64,000 bases of DNA from Thunnus maccoyii (Eukaryota > Chordata > Actinopteri > Scombriformes > Scombridae): positions 31,888,094 to 31,952,093 of the forward strand of contig NC_056538.1 of assembly GCF_910596095.1 (NCBI RefSeq), written 5' to 3'. Below the pieces are notes generated by a model. That model searched no databases, was not told where the DNA came from, and saw only the letters and a program-made list of their open reading frames with translations. Positions 49,909-60,355 of this stretch are shown piece after piece. Made by a program: the position numbers and the translations under genes. Positions within the stretch are counted from its first letter, which is position 1, and every line of letters begins with the position of its first letter.

Positions 49909-51353
49909 TAGTGAACATTAAAAGGACCAAAACTGTCGCAACTGTTCATTCAAAAACTCCTTAACTCCTGCAGTTTGACTGTTGTCTGTATGCATCTTGT
50001 ATCATTTCTTGTTGCAAAACAATAAATTACTTTTTGTAGAATAAGTGTAAAAGTTCACAAGTAAATTTTCAGTGTCGGACCACCAACATTCAGCCCATTA
50101 TTTTACTTCCTGTCCGAAGACTAATGATTGATTTAACAACAGTTAAGAGAGCTCAGTCAGTCTTGATAAGCTTGAAGATATTCAAATGTTAGAGGCAGAT
50201 ATCTGTGGTCATACAGCTCAGGAAATCCTGTCATCACTTCTACTAGTTCTTTATATATCTTTAAGATTCAGTACTTTAATATATGAGGTAAATGATGCAC
50301 ACCAGGCTCTTATATGGGAGACTGGTCTATACTGGGATCTGTCAGGTCTCTGACTGAGTGGTCAGATGTGGCTGTTTTTAGTTTATTTATTGTGAGTGAC
50401 AGATAATCTAATTCTCAGCATCTTTCTTTTGGGCATCAGTATAACATTTAATTTGCATTAATTTGCTGCAGATACACACAATCAGAAAACACAGATGATC
50501 AAACACACACTCAGGAAAGACCACAGCAAACTAAAGCACATTATTTGTTTTGTTTTGTATTTTTTCCACATGGGAATTTAAAGAAACTCAGCTCTGCTAC
50601 ATGCACACACAACAGACCTGCTAAAGTGCCGCTGAGCAAGACACGAATCTCAGTCTCACATGACGTCTGAACTCACATGATCAGTCTGCAGTTGGACATG
50701 TAAACACAAACATTCATACTGTTCACGTGAAGTAAAGAACAACAACATGTCGTACCTGCATATACCACTGTTGTGATGACTGCAGCCACCGCGTGCACAC
50801 GGTATTTCTCCTCCACAGCTCGCGTGTGCGTAATAGCGGTTTGAACCACAAATGCGCACGCGAGCTCCACAACGGCGGCCTTCGCCAGCGGCGCGTGAAT
50901 GGGGGTGATGCAACGGTAACCGAACAACTTGTGCCGCACGTGCAGTCCCGACAATCCCATACCCCAGATCACCGGCACCGCAGCTCGCGCAGCGGCTGCA
51001 GCAGCGAACTGGCACGCGATGCGCCGTAGGGCACACCCGCCCGACAACCTCGCGTGGTATGCATGCTCGAGCGCGCCGGACGGGTTGCCGATGGCCCCGC
51101 TAAAGGTGAGCCCGTGGACCACGGATGCCAGGTACGTCAAGGTGAGCGCGAGTCGAAGCTCGATCCCGCCCACCTCCGACAGCAGCTTCAGCTCGTGCGT
51201 GCAGCAGCACAGCTGAAAGGTGGACACGAGCTCCACTGCATACACAGCGAGCCCGGTGTCCGCGAGGGCCCTGCCCAACAACCTGCGGGTCGCATCGCTT
51301 AGAGCGACGATCCCCGCGAGCACCGACAGAGACACCGCCACGTCTGCAGTCAT
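43608..51353 (-). CDS. aqp11: Aquaporin-11 (superaquaporin), 3 exons
   Basis: Exons, high to low: 51353-50756, 49850-49734 and 43708-43608 (TGA). All three are GT-AG with phase-1 joins (GCA G|GA and CTG G|GT). The sum is 816 nt, or 271 aa, the same length as human AQP11. The motif TFQLCCCTHELKLLSE and the second pore motif VTGAVFNPALAFSTQFPC are characteristic. C220, nine residues after the NPA alanine, matches the cysteine known to matter in mammalian AQP11. The first pore motif reads NPS (residues 90-92) where human has NPC. Six hydrophobic helices fit an ER membrane channel for water, glycerol or peroxide. The C-terminus is basic (DTRKRK); human ends NKKE. Exon 1 is very GC/CpG rich, in contrast to its surroundings. 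Intron 2 is 6 kb and repeat-laden. Confidence 0.94.
44030..44590. repeat. 40-bp minisatellite in aqp11 intron 2
   Basis: About 14 imperfect units containing GTGTTTGATTGACAGCAGCT and a G-rich run. Unit starts near 44,177, 44,217, 44,257, 44,297 and 44,337 give a 40-bp period. Open frames on the minus strand are repeat artefacts. Confidence 0.95.
46282..47637. repeat. 1.35-kb degenerate telomere-like array in aqp11 intron 2
   Basis: Plus-strand CCCTAA units mixed with CCCTGGCC, CACTGA and CCTTACACTGA variants. A higher-order block of several hundred bp repeats (compare 46,430-46,600 with 46,855-47,020). On the aqp11 sense strand it reads as G-rich TTAGGG-type sequence. Confidence 0.95.
48738..49319 (+). 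mobile_element. L2-type LINE 3' end (5'-truncated)
   Basis: Open frame from about 48,730 with AAARVLTTTKK, LRSLHWLPVCQRIDFKILLL, GTGLLSVPRLKTKHGEAVF and YAPHIWNKLPENCRSA, the usual C-terminal region of fish L2-like ORF2. It is followed by a short UTR and the CTTGCCTTGCCTTA tail. It is inserted antisense to aqp11 in intron 2. Confidence 0.85.
49320..49560. repeat. Dispersed teleost repeat, inverted third copy
   Basis: Reverse complement of the start of the 21-kb copy (AGGTAGTGTACAGTGACTTT, GAAAACAACGC). It directly follows the L2 3' end in aqp11 intron 2. Confidence 0.55.
49855..49905. repeat. (CA)n microsatellite at the aqp11 exon-2 acceptor
   Basis: About 25 CA units on plus. In aqp11 sense orientation the intron ends with a TG repeat followed by TTTCCAG, directly before exon 2 (49850). 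Confidence 0.95.
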
Positions 51354-51600
51354 GTCCGCGGCAGGTCTGCGCTCTCTGTCGGGGACTGTGTGTGCCTTCA
51401 GCCGCTGGGAGGCTCCGCGGTGTACCGAGGCGCTGCTGTCTCCTCCGCGGTCTCAGGGCGCTGTCTCTCCCGCTGGATCTCGCTGCCTCTGGCGGATGGA
51501 AGCCTCGGCTGAGCCGGGCTGCTGGTGCTGTCTCCCGAAGGATGCGGGGTCTAACCGGTAGGAGCAAATAAGCTTCAGTCCCGGTAGCTCACATGGTGCG
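50756..51600 (-). promoter_or_regulatory. aqp11: CpG-rich island over aqp11 exon 1 and its 5' flank
   Basis: The DNA from about 50,780 to 51,560 is dense in CG dinucleotides (GCGCGCC, CGCGCAG, CCGCGG and similar), unlike the AT-rich DNA around it. It covers the start codon of aqp11 and about 200 bp upstream. This is the usual look of a CpG-island promoter. No TATA box stands out. The long open frames on other strands here reflect composition only. Confidence 0.6.
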
Positions 51601-53263
51601 GAAGTGACTGAGCTCCCCAGTTTTCCTCCTCCTCCCTCTCCTGCCGATATTGCTGCTCCTCTGCCATCTCGCTTTTACTTCTCCCCCCTCTGCCTCATTT
51701 GTCGATTTTGTCTCTTTTGTGCCCCTCATTACACATATGTGGCTTTTCTGCAGCCCCGCAGGCAACTGTGGGTTGTCCTCAGAAAATATGCAAGGGCCCA
51801 ACACAGATTAACCCATGCGGACCCCACATTAGTTTCCCCAAATGAGCCCTAATGTTGGTTTCCAGGAGGTGATAATGATGCACATACAGTATTTTCTGCA
51901 GCCATTGTTGGGCTCATGCCCTGATGGACCAATGCACGTGTACGTCAGCCGATGCTGGACCAGTGTTGTGTATTGATTTGATTCTTTGTGTGTCAGCACA
52001 TAAGTAGGCTAAGCAGCAAACAAACAAACAAACTCAAAATGGTCCAAGCTGAAACCTGAGTGACACACTGGCTGGTCTATGGATGCTTTCATCATGGAAT
52101 TAAAACATTCAGGTATAAAATACAGTAATGCACGTTGTTTCTTTGTGATGCAACTGATACTTGAAATCTTATCAGGTTAACTTTGCTTGATTGATGCCAG
52201 CAGGCTACAAGGCCCAAATTATGCCAAACATTTAAGGCTTTATAATTTTATTATTATTTTCCCAAGCCATGGAACTGGTGTTAAATCTTTCTATTTTAGT
52301 TATTAAATTAATGTAATTTGTCTAGACCATATCCACAAACCTCATTACATTAGAACCACATTAATAAGGGAAATCTCAAAAAAAAAAAAAAAACCTCTAT
52401 AATATTCTATTATAGTTGCTTTCTAAATGTTTTACTCATTAAAATCACTCTTAATCTTTTCAATAAGGTTCAATCAATTGAAGTCTGTTCTGCTGATAAA
52501 TATTAAGATTTCTTTCATCTTTACCTGTAAGGTAAAAAGGTAAAGTTCTTTAACCTGTAATCATTCCTCCTGTTCATACTGGCTGTTAAAAGATCCCCTT
52601 CAAATGTGCTTTCAATGTAAGTGATGGAGGCCAAAATCCACAGTGTGTCTGTTCATGTATTTAAAAGTTGATGTGAAGCTTATAAAAAAAACAACTAAAC
52701 CAATTAATTTAATTTGTACCAAACTGTCCCACCCTCTTTGTAAAATGTCCTAAAATTTAATCGTTAAATACCTGCAAATTACTCCAGGACATTTATGTAA
52801 AATGAAAGGACCTGTATAATAAAACATTACCAAAAGCCCTTAATTAAAAATGGTGCTCAAGTAAAAGTACAGAAGTATTATCAGCAAAATGTACTTTAAG
52901 TATCAAAAGTAAAAGTAGTCATCATGCAGGAGGGCTCATTTAGAGAGATATATTATCAAAATATATTATTCTGTTTTTATGACTAAAGAGTTCATGTAAG
53001 AGCTTTGTAATGTAATTTGTCAATGTCGAGCCAGTTTTAGGTACTTTATATATTACTGTGTAGTTTAATAGTAATACTACTGCATCATATTATATAATAA
53101 TATATGCTTTTTTATATAAAATCCTAATCTGAAAAGTAACCAAGTGGGGTTAAAAGTACAAAATTTCAATGACGTAAAGTAGCATAAAGTAGAAACAGTC
53201 AAGTAAAAGAAAGTACAAATACCTCAAATATGTACAATATAGAATATGGAGAGTTCTCTAATC
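51600..53263. other. Intergenic DNA between aqp11 and the Ig array
   Basis: No gene supported. Contains a partial TTAA MITE and a dispersed-repeat stretch near 52,855-52,930 (AAGTACAGAAGTATTATCAG, AGTAAAAGTAGTC). That stretch also occurs near 20,850-20,900, with weaker similarity near 34,020. Confidence 0.5.
52557..52681. mobile_element. Partial MITE of the TTAA family (left portion)
   Basis: Shares ATCATTCCTCCTGTTCATAC and AATGTAAGTGATGGAGGCCA with the full copies, then breaks off at a poly-A stretch near 52,682. Confidence 0.6.
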
Positions 53264-54019
53264 TGATTGGCTGACAAGTGTTTTATAATGAATGGGATGT
53301 ATACATGGGCCTCAACTCCAAAGAGTTTATCTAAGGTTTTAGTGTATGTTGCACACAGAGTTTGTGTTAATTAGTAGAAAATAAACTGAATGAAAACCAA
53401 GTAAATATATGGTCAAACCTCTTTGATGTGTGTGAGAATCTGCACCAAATCAACTAAAAGCATGAAAACAGAGGACTTTAGAGACAGACACAGTGAAGCT
53501 GGTGCCTGCAGGTTTGATGGACAGCTGTGGGGGCAATGTGAGAGGATGTGACCAAACCACTGAGACAAACACACAGATAATGAAGAGTATTAGCGTGAGA
53601 GAGACATAAATATAATCAGTGTGGGGAGAGATAAGACAGTGTGTGAGAGTGAAACAAGTTCAGAAAGTTCAATTTATTTAAATTTTTAACTAGGATATTG
53701 ATCCTCTTCAAGATCCCCAAAATCCTCAGTGTTTCCACATTCTGACATTCACAAGATATGTTAAATGGAGCCATATTTTACTTTGAAGTTCCCGTTTTAT
53801 CAAACAAATACCTGAAAGTGTAGAAGTGTTCTGAACTACTGAATATGGTAAAGAAATATGATTCAGTCATAATCCAGGGTTTCTGTTTATTTTTCAGTAC
53901 AAATAACTATACTACTGTATTTAATAAGATATCGTTTGATTCATCGTTACATACGAGGTAAATGTGACAATTAATCATGATGTTGATTTGAGGTGATATC
54001 ACCCAGCTCTACTTTAAAT

Positions 54020-54317
54020 TCCCTCTTTGTGTTTCCTCGGACAGTGTTTCCCTGTTGAGCTGCGGTGGAAGTATAGTAACAAAAAGAGGGACTTTGGCAC
54101 TAAAAAGACTGTAACGTTGAAAGATATCTACTTGATTTGACTCATTTGGACGCTGAAGCTTCATATTAGCGTCAGATAAACTTTTAAATACATTTTTGCA
54201 CAGAAGGAGGACTGTGGATTTTGTCTCCCATCACTTATATTGTAAGTGCATTATGAAGGGATCTTCTAACGGTGACTGTTGTTTTAAAACAGACTTGAAA
54301 AACTGTGAACCCGTCCT
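54020..54317. mobile_element. 5'-deleted MITE of the TTAA family in the first Ig unit
   Basis: Begins inside the element (AAATTCCCTCTTTGTGTTTC) and runs to the right end CCCGTCCT, with TTAA at 54318-54321. The corresponding units near 58 and 63 kb keep the full element, so the deletion happened in this unit. Confidence 0.65.
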
Positions 54318-54515
54318 TTAATGCAATTAGTAAACTACATCTATGTGCAAGATGTATACAAAGCAGCATGGAGTAGCAGTAATATGTACCTGAAAAGTGC
54401 TTAAATACAATCCTTTACTTATTTTAAAATGCAATTTATCATATATTACACAAATGATACTGGAATTTTAAAAAAGTCACAATTAAAGCAGTAAAATTTG
54501 TGAATCAAGTTCATG

Positions 54516-54521
54516 TTTATT
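54516..54521 (-). terminator. Candidate poly(A) signal of Ig-receptor copy 1
   Basis: AATAAA on the minus strand (GCAAATAAACATG), about 705 nt past the stop codon, lies in the tandemly repeated 3' flank. The same hexamer and context recur near 58,610 and 63,776. It is the first canonical hexamer I noticed in the conserved 3' segment. Confidence 0.4.
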
Positions 54522-55225
54522 TGCAAAAAGCAAAGCAGTAAGACATGGATAAATACAGTTTAAGACACATTATACAAGAGACATGTTGTTTATGATAATA
54601 AAAACCAGAAATCACAATCAGAACCATAAAAACTGGATATAAAAATAAACATCAGTCTGCTTCAGCTTAACATATGTTCTTTTTAAACATGAAATACTTA
54701 GGTTAAAAATAAAACATCAATACAGTAAAAACATGATAAAAGATAGTAAAAGGATTATTAATAAACTTGAGTGAAAGCAATGTTAAAAGGTTGATTGTTG
54801 AAATGTTAAAAATAAAAACATAATGTACAGGTCTCCTCCACAGTATCTCTTTCTCTACCTGTCTTTGTATGTCACATCTTGTACATTTCACATTGATATC
54901 TATAGAAACCGTTATTGTCATTATACACAATACAATGAAATCAGGATATTGATATTTGATATTTCACCTCACAAAAGGAAATGAAAAAATAAATCATAAA
55001 TTATCACATACACAGTCATTTTTTTTGTTTTGTGATAATGAACATCTTAACCTCTCTCTCTGTCTCTTATGTTCAATTATGAACAGATAACATTGATTAT
55101 TACAATATCAAGAATATAACACACTGTATTAAAGACAATGAGAAATGAGTACATATATTTTTTTTCTTTTTTTTTTTAAACCTGATGCTGAATAAATATG
55201 AACATATACTCACACATATGACCTC

Positions 55226-56587
55226 TCAAACAGCTGTAAACTGCTCTCCTCTCCTGGTCGTCCTGGTTACAGCGACGACAACGACACAGAGCGTCAGCAG
55301 CAGACTGCTGAGCAGTGAAGACCTCACTGCATAGACGATGAAGCAAATCCCACACGGCTCTCTGTGCACTAGAAGGATCTTGGATATTGACATACACTGT
55401 AACTCTTGGTCCACAGCCGCACACCAGTACTCCCCAGTGTCTTCCAGTGAGACATTAGAGAGAACCAGACCCACACTAGCGTGAGATATTTTTATTCTGT
55501 TTCCCTCAATTTCTCCTTGTAGATTTACATTAACGGTTATGCCTTCTGTTTGGTTCCACTTCATAAACCAAAAGATCGCGAAATCCCCTGTCTGACTGCA
55601 TCTGAGAGTGACTTCTTCTCCCTCTGAGAAGAACACTACAGCAGGTGGACCAATTTTGGGGCAAACCCTCAATAAATGTATTTCCATTTTTAAAGAGTGT
55701 TCACAGGTGTAAAAACCTGAGTCATTCAATGTAAGTGATGAAAACACCAGTGAGTAGTTTCTTTCCAATACCGTGAAGTTGTTCCAGGAAGGGTTGAAAT
55801 CCTTTGTCATGTACTTCTTCCAAAGTGGTGGCTGGTCATCACTGAGATCAGTACAGTCCAACACGACCCTTTCTCCCACTGAGGGGAAGTGTATCTTTGG
55901 TCGTATATAAGTGTATACAGGATGACTACTAACACACTGCTTTTTGTTCATCACCAGACAGATGTACACTGGAGAGGTTCCGAATTTGTAGTCAGATACA
56001 ACAACAGCTGATGTGTTTTTCATCACTTCAAATGTTATTTTTTCATTGTCCATCAGTGACGTTGTGCTGCTCCCAAAAATTCTTGTCAATATGTCTTCCT
56101 CATATCTAAACTTATGCTGGAGCCACTGGACCGTCAGATTGTTGGCTGCTCCCTTACATGGTAGTTCAAATCTTTCACCCAACTTTACTGGAATAGGTGT
56201 TATCTCATCTATTGTACCGCAAACAACAATGCTGATGTTTTTTTCATATGTCACCTCACCCTCCGTCCAACACTGCTCTTGGTACAGGCCTGAGTGTGAG
56301 TGAGTCAGGTTGTGGATCTTGTAAGAAGAATTATTCTCCTTGCTGACAACTGGAAGTCCTTCCTTCAAGTGTTCAGGTGCTGTGGAGTTTTGGGACCAGA
56401 GGTCAGAGGTGTTCAGCAGAACTCGCTTCCCCTCACCGACAAATGTGGAGATGAGGCAGAAGTTGGCTTCCTTGGGTGGTTCAAAGGTGTAAGAGTCCTT
56501 CTGCTCTTCTATGACGATAAGTTCTTCTGCATGAATGTTGTTTATGAGGGCAAACAGCAAGAAGGAGAGCTCTGCGACTGCAGCCAT
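55226..56587 (-). CDS. Intronless four-Ig-domain type I membrane receptor, copy 1
   Basis: A single open frame of 453 aa, with no intron needed from signal peptide to tail. Signal peptide: about residues 1-20 (hydrophobic LSFLLFAL, cleavage near HA|EE). Four Ig-like domains follow, with cysteine pairs C44-C106, C144-C210, C245-C295 and C330-C389. Core tryptophans are visible in D2 (W155), D3 (W256) and D4 (W340). D3 has NDSGFYTC and D4 has EDTGEYWC before their second cysteines. There are many N-glycosylation sequons (for example N59 and N67). The membrane segment is about 413-440 and contains R422 near its outer end. The tail is only about 13 residues (TRTTRRGEQFTAV), with no ITIM or ITAM. 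It belongs to the immunoglobulin superfamily and resembles fish leukocyte Fc-receptor/CD-type receptors, but I cannot name an orthologue. The ligand is unknown. A near-duplicate lies at 60356-61711. Confidence 0.88.
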   Translation of the reverse strand: MAAVAELSFLLFALINNIHAEELIVIEEQKDSYTFEPPKEANFCLISTFVGEGKRVLLNTSDLWSQNSTAPEHLKEGLPVVSKENNSSYKIHNLTHSHSGLYQEQCWTEGEVTYEKNISIVVCGTIDEITPIPVKLGERFELPCKGAANNLTVQWLQHKFRYEEDILTRIFGSSTTSLMDNEKITFEVMKNTSAVVVSDYKFGTSPVYICLVMNKKQCVSSHPVYTYIRPKIHFPSVGERVVLDCTDLSDDQPPLWKKYMTKDFNPSWNNFTVLERNYSLVFSSLTLNDSGFYTCEHSLKMEIHLLRVCPKIGPPAVVFFSEGEEVTLRCSQTGDFAIFWFMKWNQTEGITVNVNLQGEIEGNRIKISHASVGLVLSNVSLEDTGEYWCAAVDQELQCMSISKILLVHREPCGICFIVYAVRSSLLSSLLLTLCVVVVAVTRTTRRGEQFTAV

Positions 56588-56659
56588 CCTGCTCTGAGAT
56601 CTGCATGTGAGTGTGATGCAAACACTTGATACTTGTCACTTCATGAGCTCAATATCGCC

Positions 56660-56720
56660 TCCCATCAGCTCTCCTTTATCTCACCATCATGGGAAACTTT
56701 GAACCATTCGGCTCCGTATC
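56660..56720 (-). promoter_or_regulatory. Candidate promoter of Ig-receptor copy 1
   Basis: About 90 bp upstream of the ATG, the minus strand reads GAGATAAAGGAG, a weak TATA-like element near 56,674-56,682. Further up at about 56,690-56,700 is GGGAAACTTT when read on the plus strand, an imperfect NF-kB/Rel-like site. Near 56,616 is GATGCAAAC, one mismatch from an octamer. The same elements precede copy 2 near 61,740-61,820. Site calls are by eye and low specificity. Confidence 0.3.
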
Positions 56721-57907
56721 GAGTAATCTGTGTTTGTTGAAATTCAGTTCAACAGTTTCACTAATTAGTCCACAAACAGACAGTAGTGGAGAAAGTTTTA
56801 AAATCCTTTACTGAAGTCAAAACAAAAATACCAACGTCTAAAACTATTTCAAGTAAAAGTCGAGTGATGCTTGATTTGACAGGTCTCTTACTTTTATACT
56901 AATATTCTGGCAATTCGCAGGTTTTAACAGCTGGCAAGTGTTTTATAATGAATGTGATGTATACATGGGCCTCAACTCCAAAGAGTTTATCAAGGTTTTA
57001 GTGTATGTTGCACACAGAGTTTGTGTTAACTAGTAGAAAATAAACTGAATTAAAACCGAGTAAATATATGGTCAAACTTCTTTGATGTGTGTGAGAATCT
57101 GGACCAAATCAACTAAAAGCATGAAAACAGAGGACTTTAGAGACAGACACAGTGAAGCTGGTGCCTGCAGGTTTGATGTACAGCTGCGGGGGCAATGTGA
57201 GAGGAAATGTACGTGACCAGTCCACTGAGGCGAACGTGTCTTCAAACACACAGATAATGAGATAATGAAAAGTTTTAGTGTGAGAGAGACATAGATATAA
57301 TCAGTGTGGGGAGAGATAAGACAGTGTGTGAGAGTGAAACAAGTTCAGAAAGTTCAATTTATTTAAATTTTTAACTACGATATTGATCCTCTTCAAGATC
57401 CTCAAAATCCTCAGTGTTTCCACATTCTGACATTCACAAGATATGTTAAATGGAGCCATATTTTACTTTGAAGTTCCTGTTTCATCAAACAAATACCTGA
57501 AAGTGTAGAAGTGTACTGAAGTACTGAATATGGTAAAGAAATATGATTCAGTCATAATCCAGGGTTTCTGTTTATTTTTCAGTACAAATAACTATACTAC
57601 TGTATTTAATATGATATTGATTTGAGGTAATATCACCCAGCTCTACTTTAAATTGCCTTCATGTTGAATATATGAGCCTTGCCTCAAGTTGCTTGACCTG
57701 CCATCTATTGGTGAGACACAGAAAAGCACCTTTAACACAGAAATAACTGAGGAGGAACAGAGAGCAGTTAGTAGACTGAAGGGTCGACGTCTCACTGATG
57801 ACAACATTTATAATAAAAGACGGTTTCTTCAATGCTTTACTTTGAACCAAATGTCTCCAATAGATCAGTGTTAAACATCTTAACAAAACATCTAAGCTAT
57901 GAGTTAA

Positions 57908-58411
57908 AGGATAGGTTCACAAACACTCCTGTTCATACTGGATATTAAAAGATCCTTCAAATGTGCTTTCAATGTAAGTGATGGAGGCCAAAATCCACAG
58001 TGTGTCCACACAGTCATTTAAAAGTTGATGTGAAGCTTATATGAGGCTTCAGCAGTCTGAGTTAGTCATATCAAGTGGATATCTGACACATTTACAGTCT
58101 TTTAGCATCAGATTCCCTCTTTGTGTTTCCTTGGACAGTGTTTCCCTGTTGAGCTGCAGGTGGAAGTATAGTAACAAAAAGAGGGACTTTGGCACTAAAA
58201 GACTGTAACATTGAAAGATATCTACTTGATTTGACTCATTTGGACGCTGAAGCTTCATATTAGCTTCAGATAAACTTTTAAATACATTTTTGCACAGATG
58301 GAGGACTATGGATTTTGTCTCCCATCACTTATATTGTAAATGCATTATGAAGGGATCTTCTAATGGTGACTGTTGTTTTAAAACAGACTTGAAAATCTGT
58401 GAACCCGTCCT
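57908..58411. mobile_element. TTAA-flanked palindromic MITE in the second Ig unit
   Basis: The left end AGGATAGGTTCACA follows TTAA at 57904-57907. The right end TGTGAACCCGTCCT is followed by TTAA at 58412-58415. About 504 bp with strong internal dyad and no open frame. Confidence 0.75.
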
Positions 58412-59139
58412 TTAATGCAATTAGTAAACTACATCTATGTGCAAGATGTATACAGAACAGCATGGAGTAGCAGTAATATGTACCTGAAATGTGCTCAAAT
58501 ACAATCCTTTACTTTATTTTAAAATGCAATTTATCATATATTACACAAATGATACTGGAATTAAAAAAGTCACAATTAAAGCAGTAAAATTTGTGAACCA
58601 AGTTCATGTTTATTTGCAAAAAGCAAAGCAGTAAAGGCATGGATAAACACAGTTTAAGACACATTATACAAGAGATATTTTGTTTATGATAATAAAAACC
58701 AGAAATCACAATCAGAAACATAAAAACTGGATATAAAAATAAACATCAGTCTGCTTCAGCTTAACATATTTTCTTTTTAAACATGAAATAATTAGGTTAA
58801 AAATAAAACATCAATACAGTAAAAACATGATAAAAGATAATAAAAGGGTTATTAAAAAGCTTCAGTGAAAGCAATGTTAAAAGGTTGATTGTTGAAATGT
58901 TAAAAAAATAAAAACATAATGTACAGGTCTCCTCCACAGTATCTCTTTCTCTACCTGTCTTTGTATGTCACATCTTGTACATTTCACATTGATATCTATA
59001 GAAACCGTTATTGTCATTATACACAATACAATGAAATCAGGATATTGATATCTGGTATTTCACCTTGTAAAATAACATTTAATTTTTTTATTTTTTTATT
59101 TTTTTTAAATGTGATGATGAGTAAATATGAACATATACA

Positions 59140-59200
59140 CACATGAACTCTCAAACAGCTGAAAGCTGCTCTCCTCTCCTGGTCCTCCTCAAGACAATAA
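59140..59200 (-). pseudogene. Residual 3' end of a third Ig-receptor copy
   Basis: On the minus strand this short segment encodes the terminal residues of the Ig-receptor genes (TRRGEQLSAV followed by a stop) and is flanked by the same 3' sequence. The match ends abruptly after about 45 bp at AAGACAATAAAAACAC, so the body of the gene is missing. It marks a third tandem unit whose coding part was deleted. Confidence 0.75.
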
Positions 59201-59307
59201 AAACACAATAAGAAAATTGTAAAAGAGTAAGAAAAAGCAACACGGAAAGCAATTTGTTGAAATGTTAAAAAACAAAAAACAAAATAAAAACATAATGTAC
59301 AGGTCTC

Positions 59308-59984
59308 ATGTAATGGGAAATTGCTGATCACTCAATAAACACACAAGAGAGCATTGTCAGGTTATGAAATAATGTAATCAAATAATACAATCAGAAGTAT
59401 AATGCATCATAGTTCTGGAGACAAAGATACATACCACCTAGCTATCTTTTCTTTGTCTGAAAGGTTGGCACTTAACCAGTCCCTTAAATACTACTTGTGC
59501 AGAATTTATGACATCTGCTTACTAACCTTACAGGTCAGCAACCAACCCTCAGATAGAAACATAAGTCAAAAGTTCAGCTAACCTAGGAACAGTCTTTCTT
59601 CACGACCATATATGACAGTACATAAGCATGCACCGAGTAGCATCACGAAATAATATCCCTACTATATTAAATTAAGGACAAACCACACTATCCTCTAAAG
59701 CTTATCAGTTTTACACATAAACATCTACATCTACATAACTACAGTTTATCTTATCACTGGCTCAGGTAAGGGTATAACAGAATAGACTTAACTGTTAAAC
59801 ACACAACTGCCTCATCTTACACAGCAAAGAACTAAGTTTAGAATAGATATAGCACAGAGGAATTTAGAACATGTGTGAAACACTAACTAACACTAAACTG
59901 AACTTAAACACTGTCTGAAACATGTATGATATATTGAAGAAATACATCAAATGATAACCTGTGATTCAGTTTTCTTTTACACTC
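59308..59984. other. Unique insertion inside the second Ig unit
   Basis: About 680 bp with no counterpart in the other units sits between the truncated third Ig copy and the resumed repeat near 59,985. I see no open frame of note, no clear terminal repeats and no recognisable element. It may be the filler left at a deletion/duplication breakpoint or an old insertion. Confidence 0.5.
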
Positions 59985-60355
59985 CTCAACAGTATCTCTT
60001 TCTCTACCTGCCTTTGTATGTCACATCTTGTACATTTCACACTGATATCTATAGAAACCGTTATTGTCATTATACACAATACAATGAAATTAGGATATTG
60101 ATATTTGATATTTCACCTCACAAAAGCAAATAAAAAATTAAATTATAAATTATCACATACACTGAGTATTTTTTTTTTGTGATAATGAACATCTCAACCT
60201 CTCTCTCTGTCTCTTATGTTCAAATATGAACAGATAACATTGATGATTGCAATATCAAGAATTTAACACACTGTATTAAAGACACTGAGAAATGAGTACA
60301 TATTCAAAAACCTGATGATGAGTAAATATGAACATATACTCACACATATGACCTC

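Noticed and set aside
50793..51567. Several long frames in both strands around aqp11 exon 1
   Set aside because: The CpG-rich composition suppresses stops. Only the frame starting at 51353 has the aquaporin motifs and correct splice phase.
55160..55175. Poly-T tract near the Ig gene 3' end as a possible retroposon poly(A) tail
   Set aside because: It lies close after the stop on the expected side when read on minus, but it is short, not at a clear repeat boundary, and is reduced or absent in copy 2. Not enough to claim a retrocopy tail.
56013..56629. Plus-strand frames inside the Ig-receptor gene
   Set aside because: They are antisense to a gene with clear Ig cysteines and signal peptide; they are conserved in both copies only because the DNA is duplicated.
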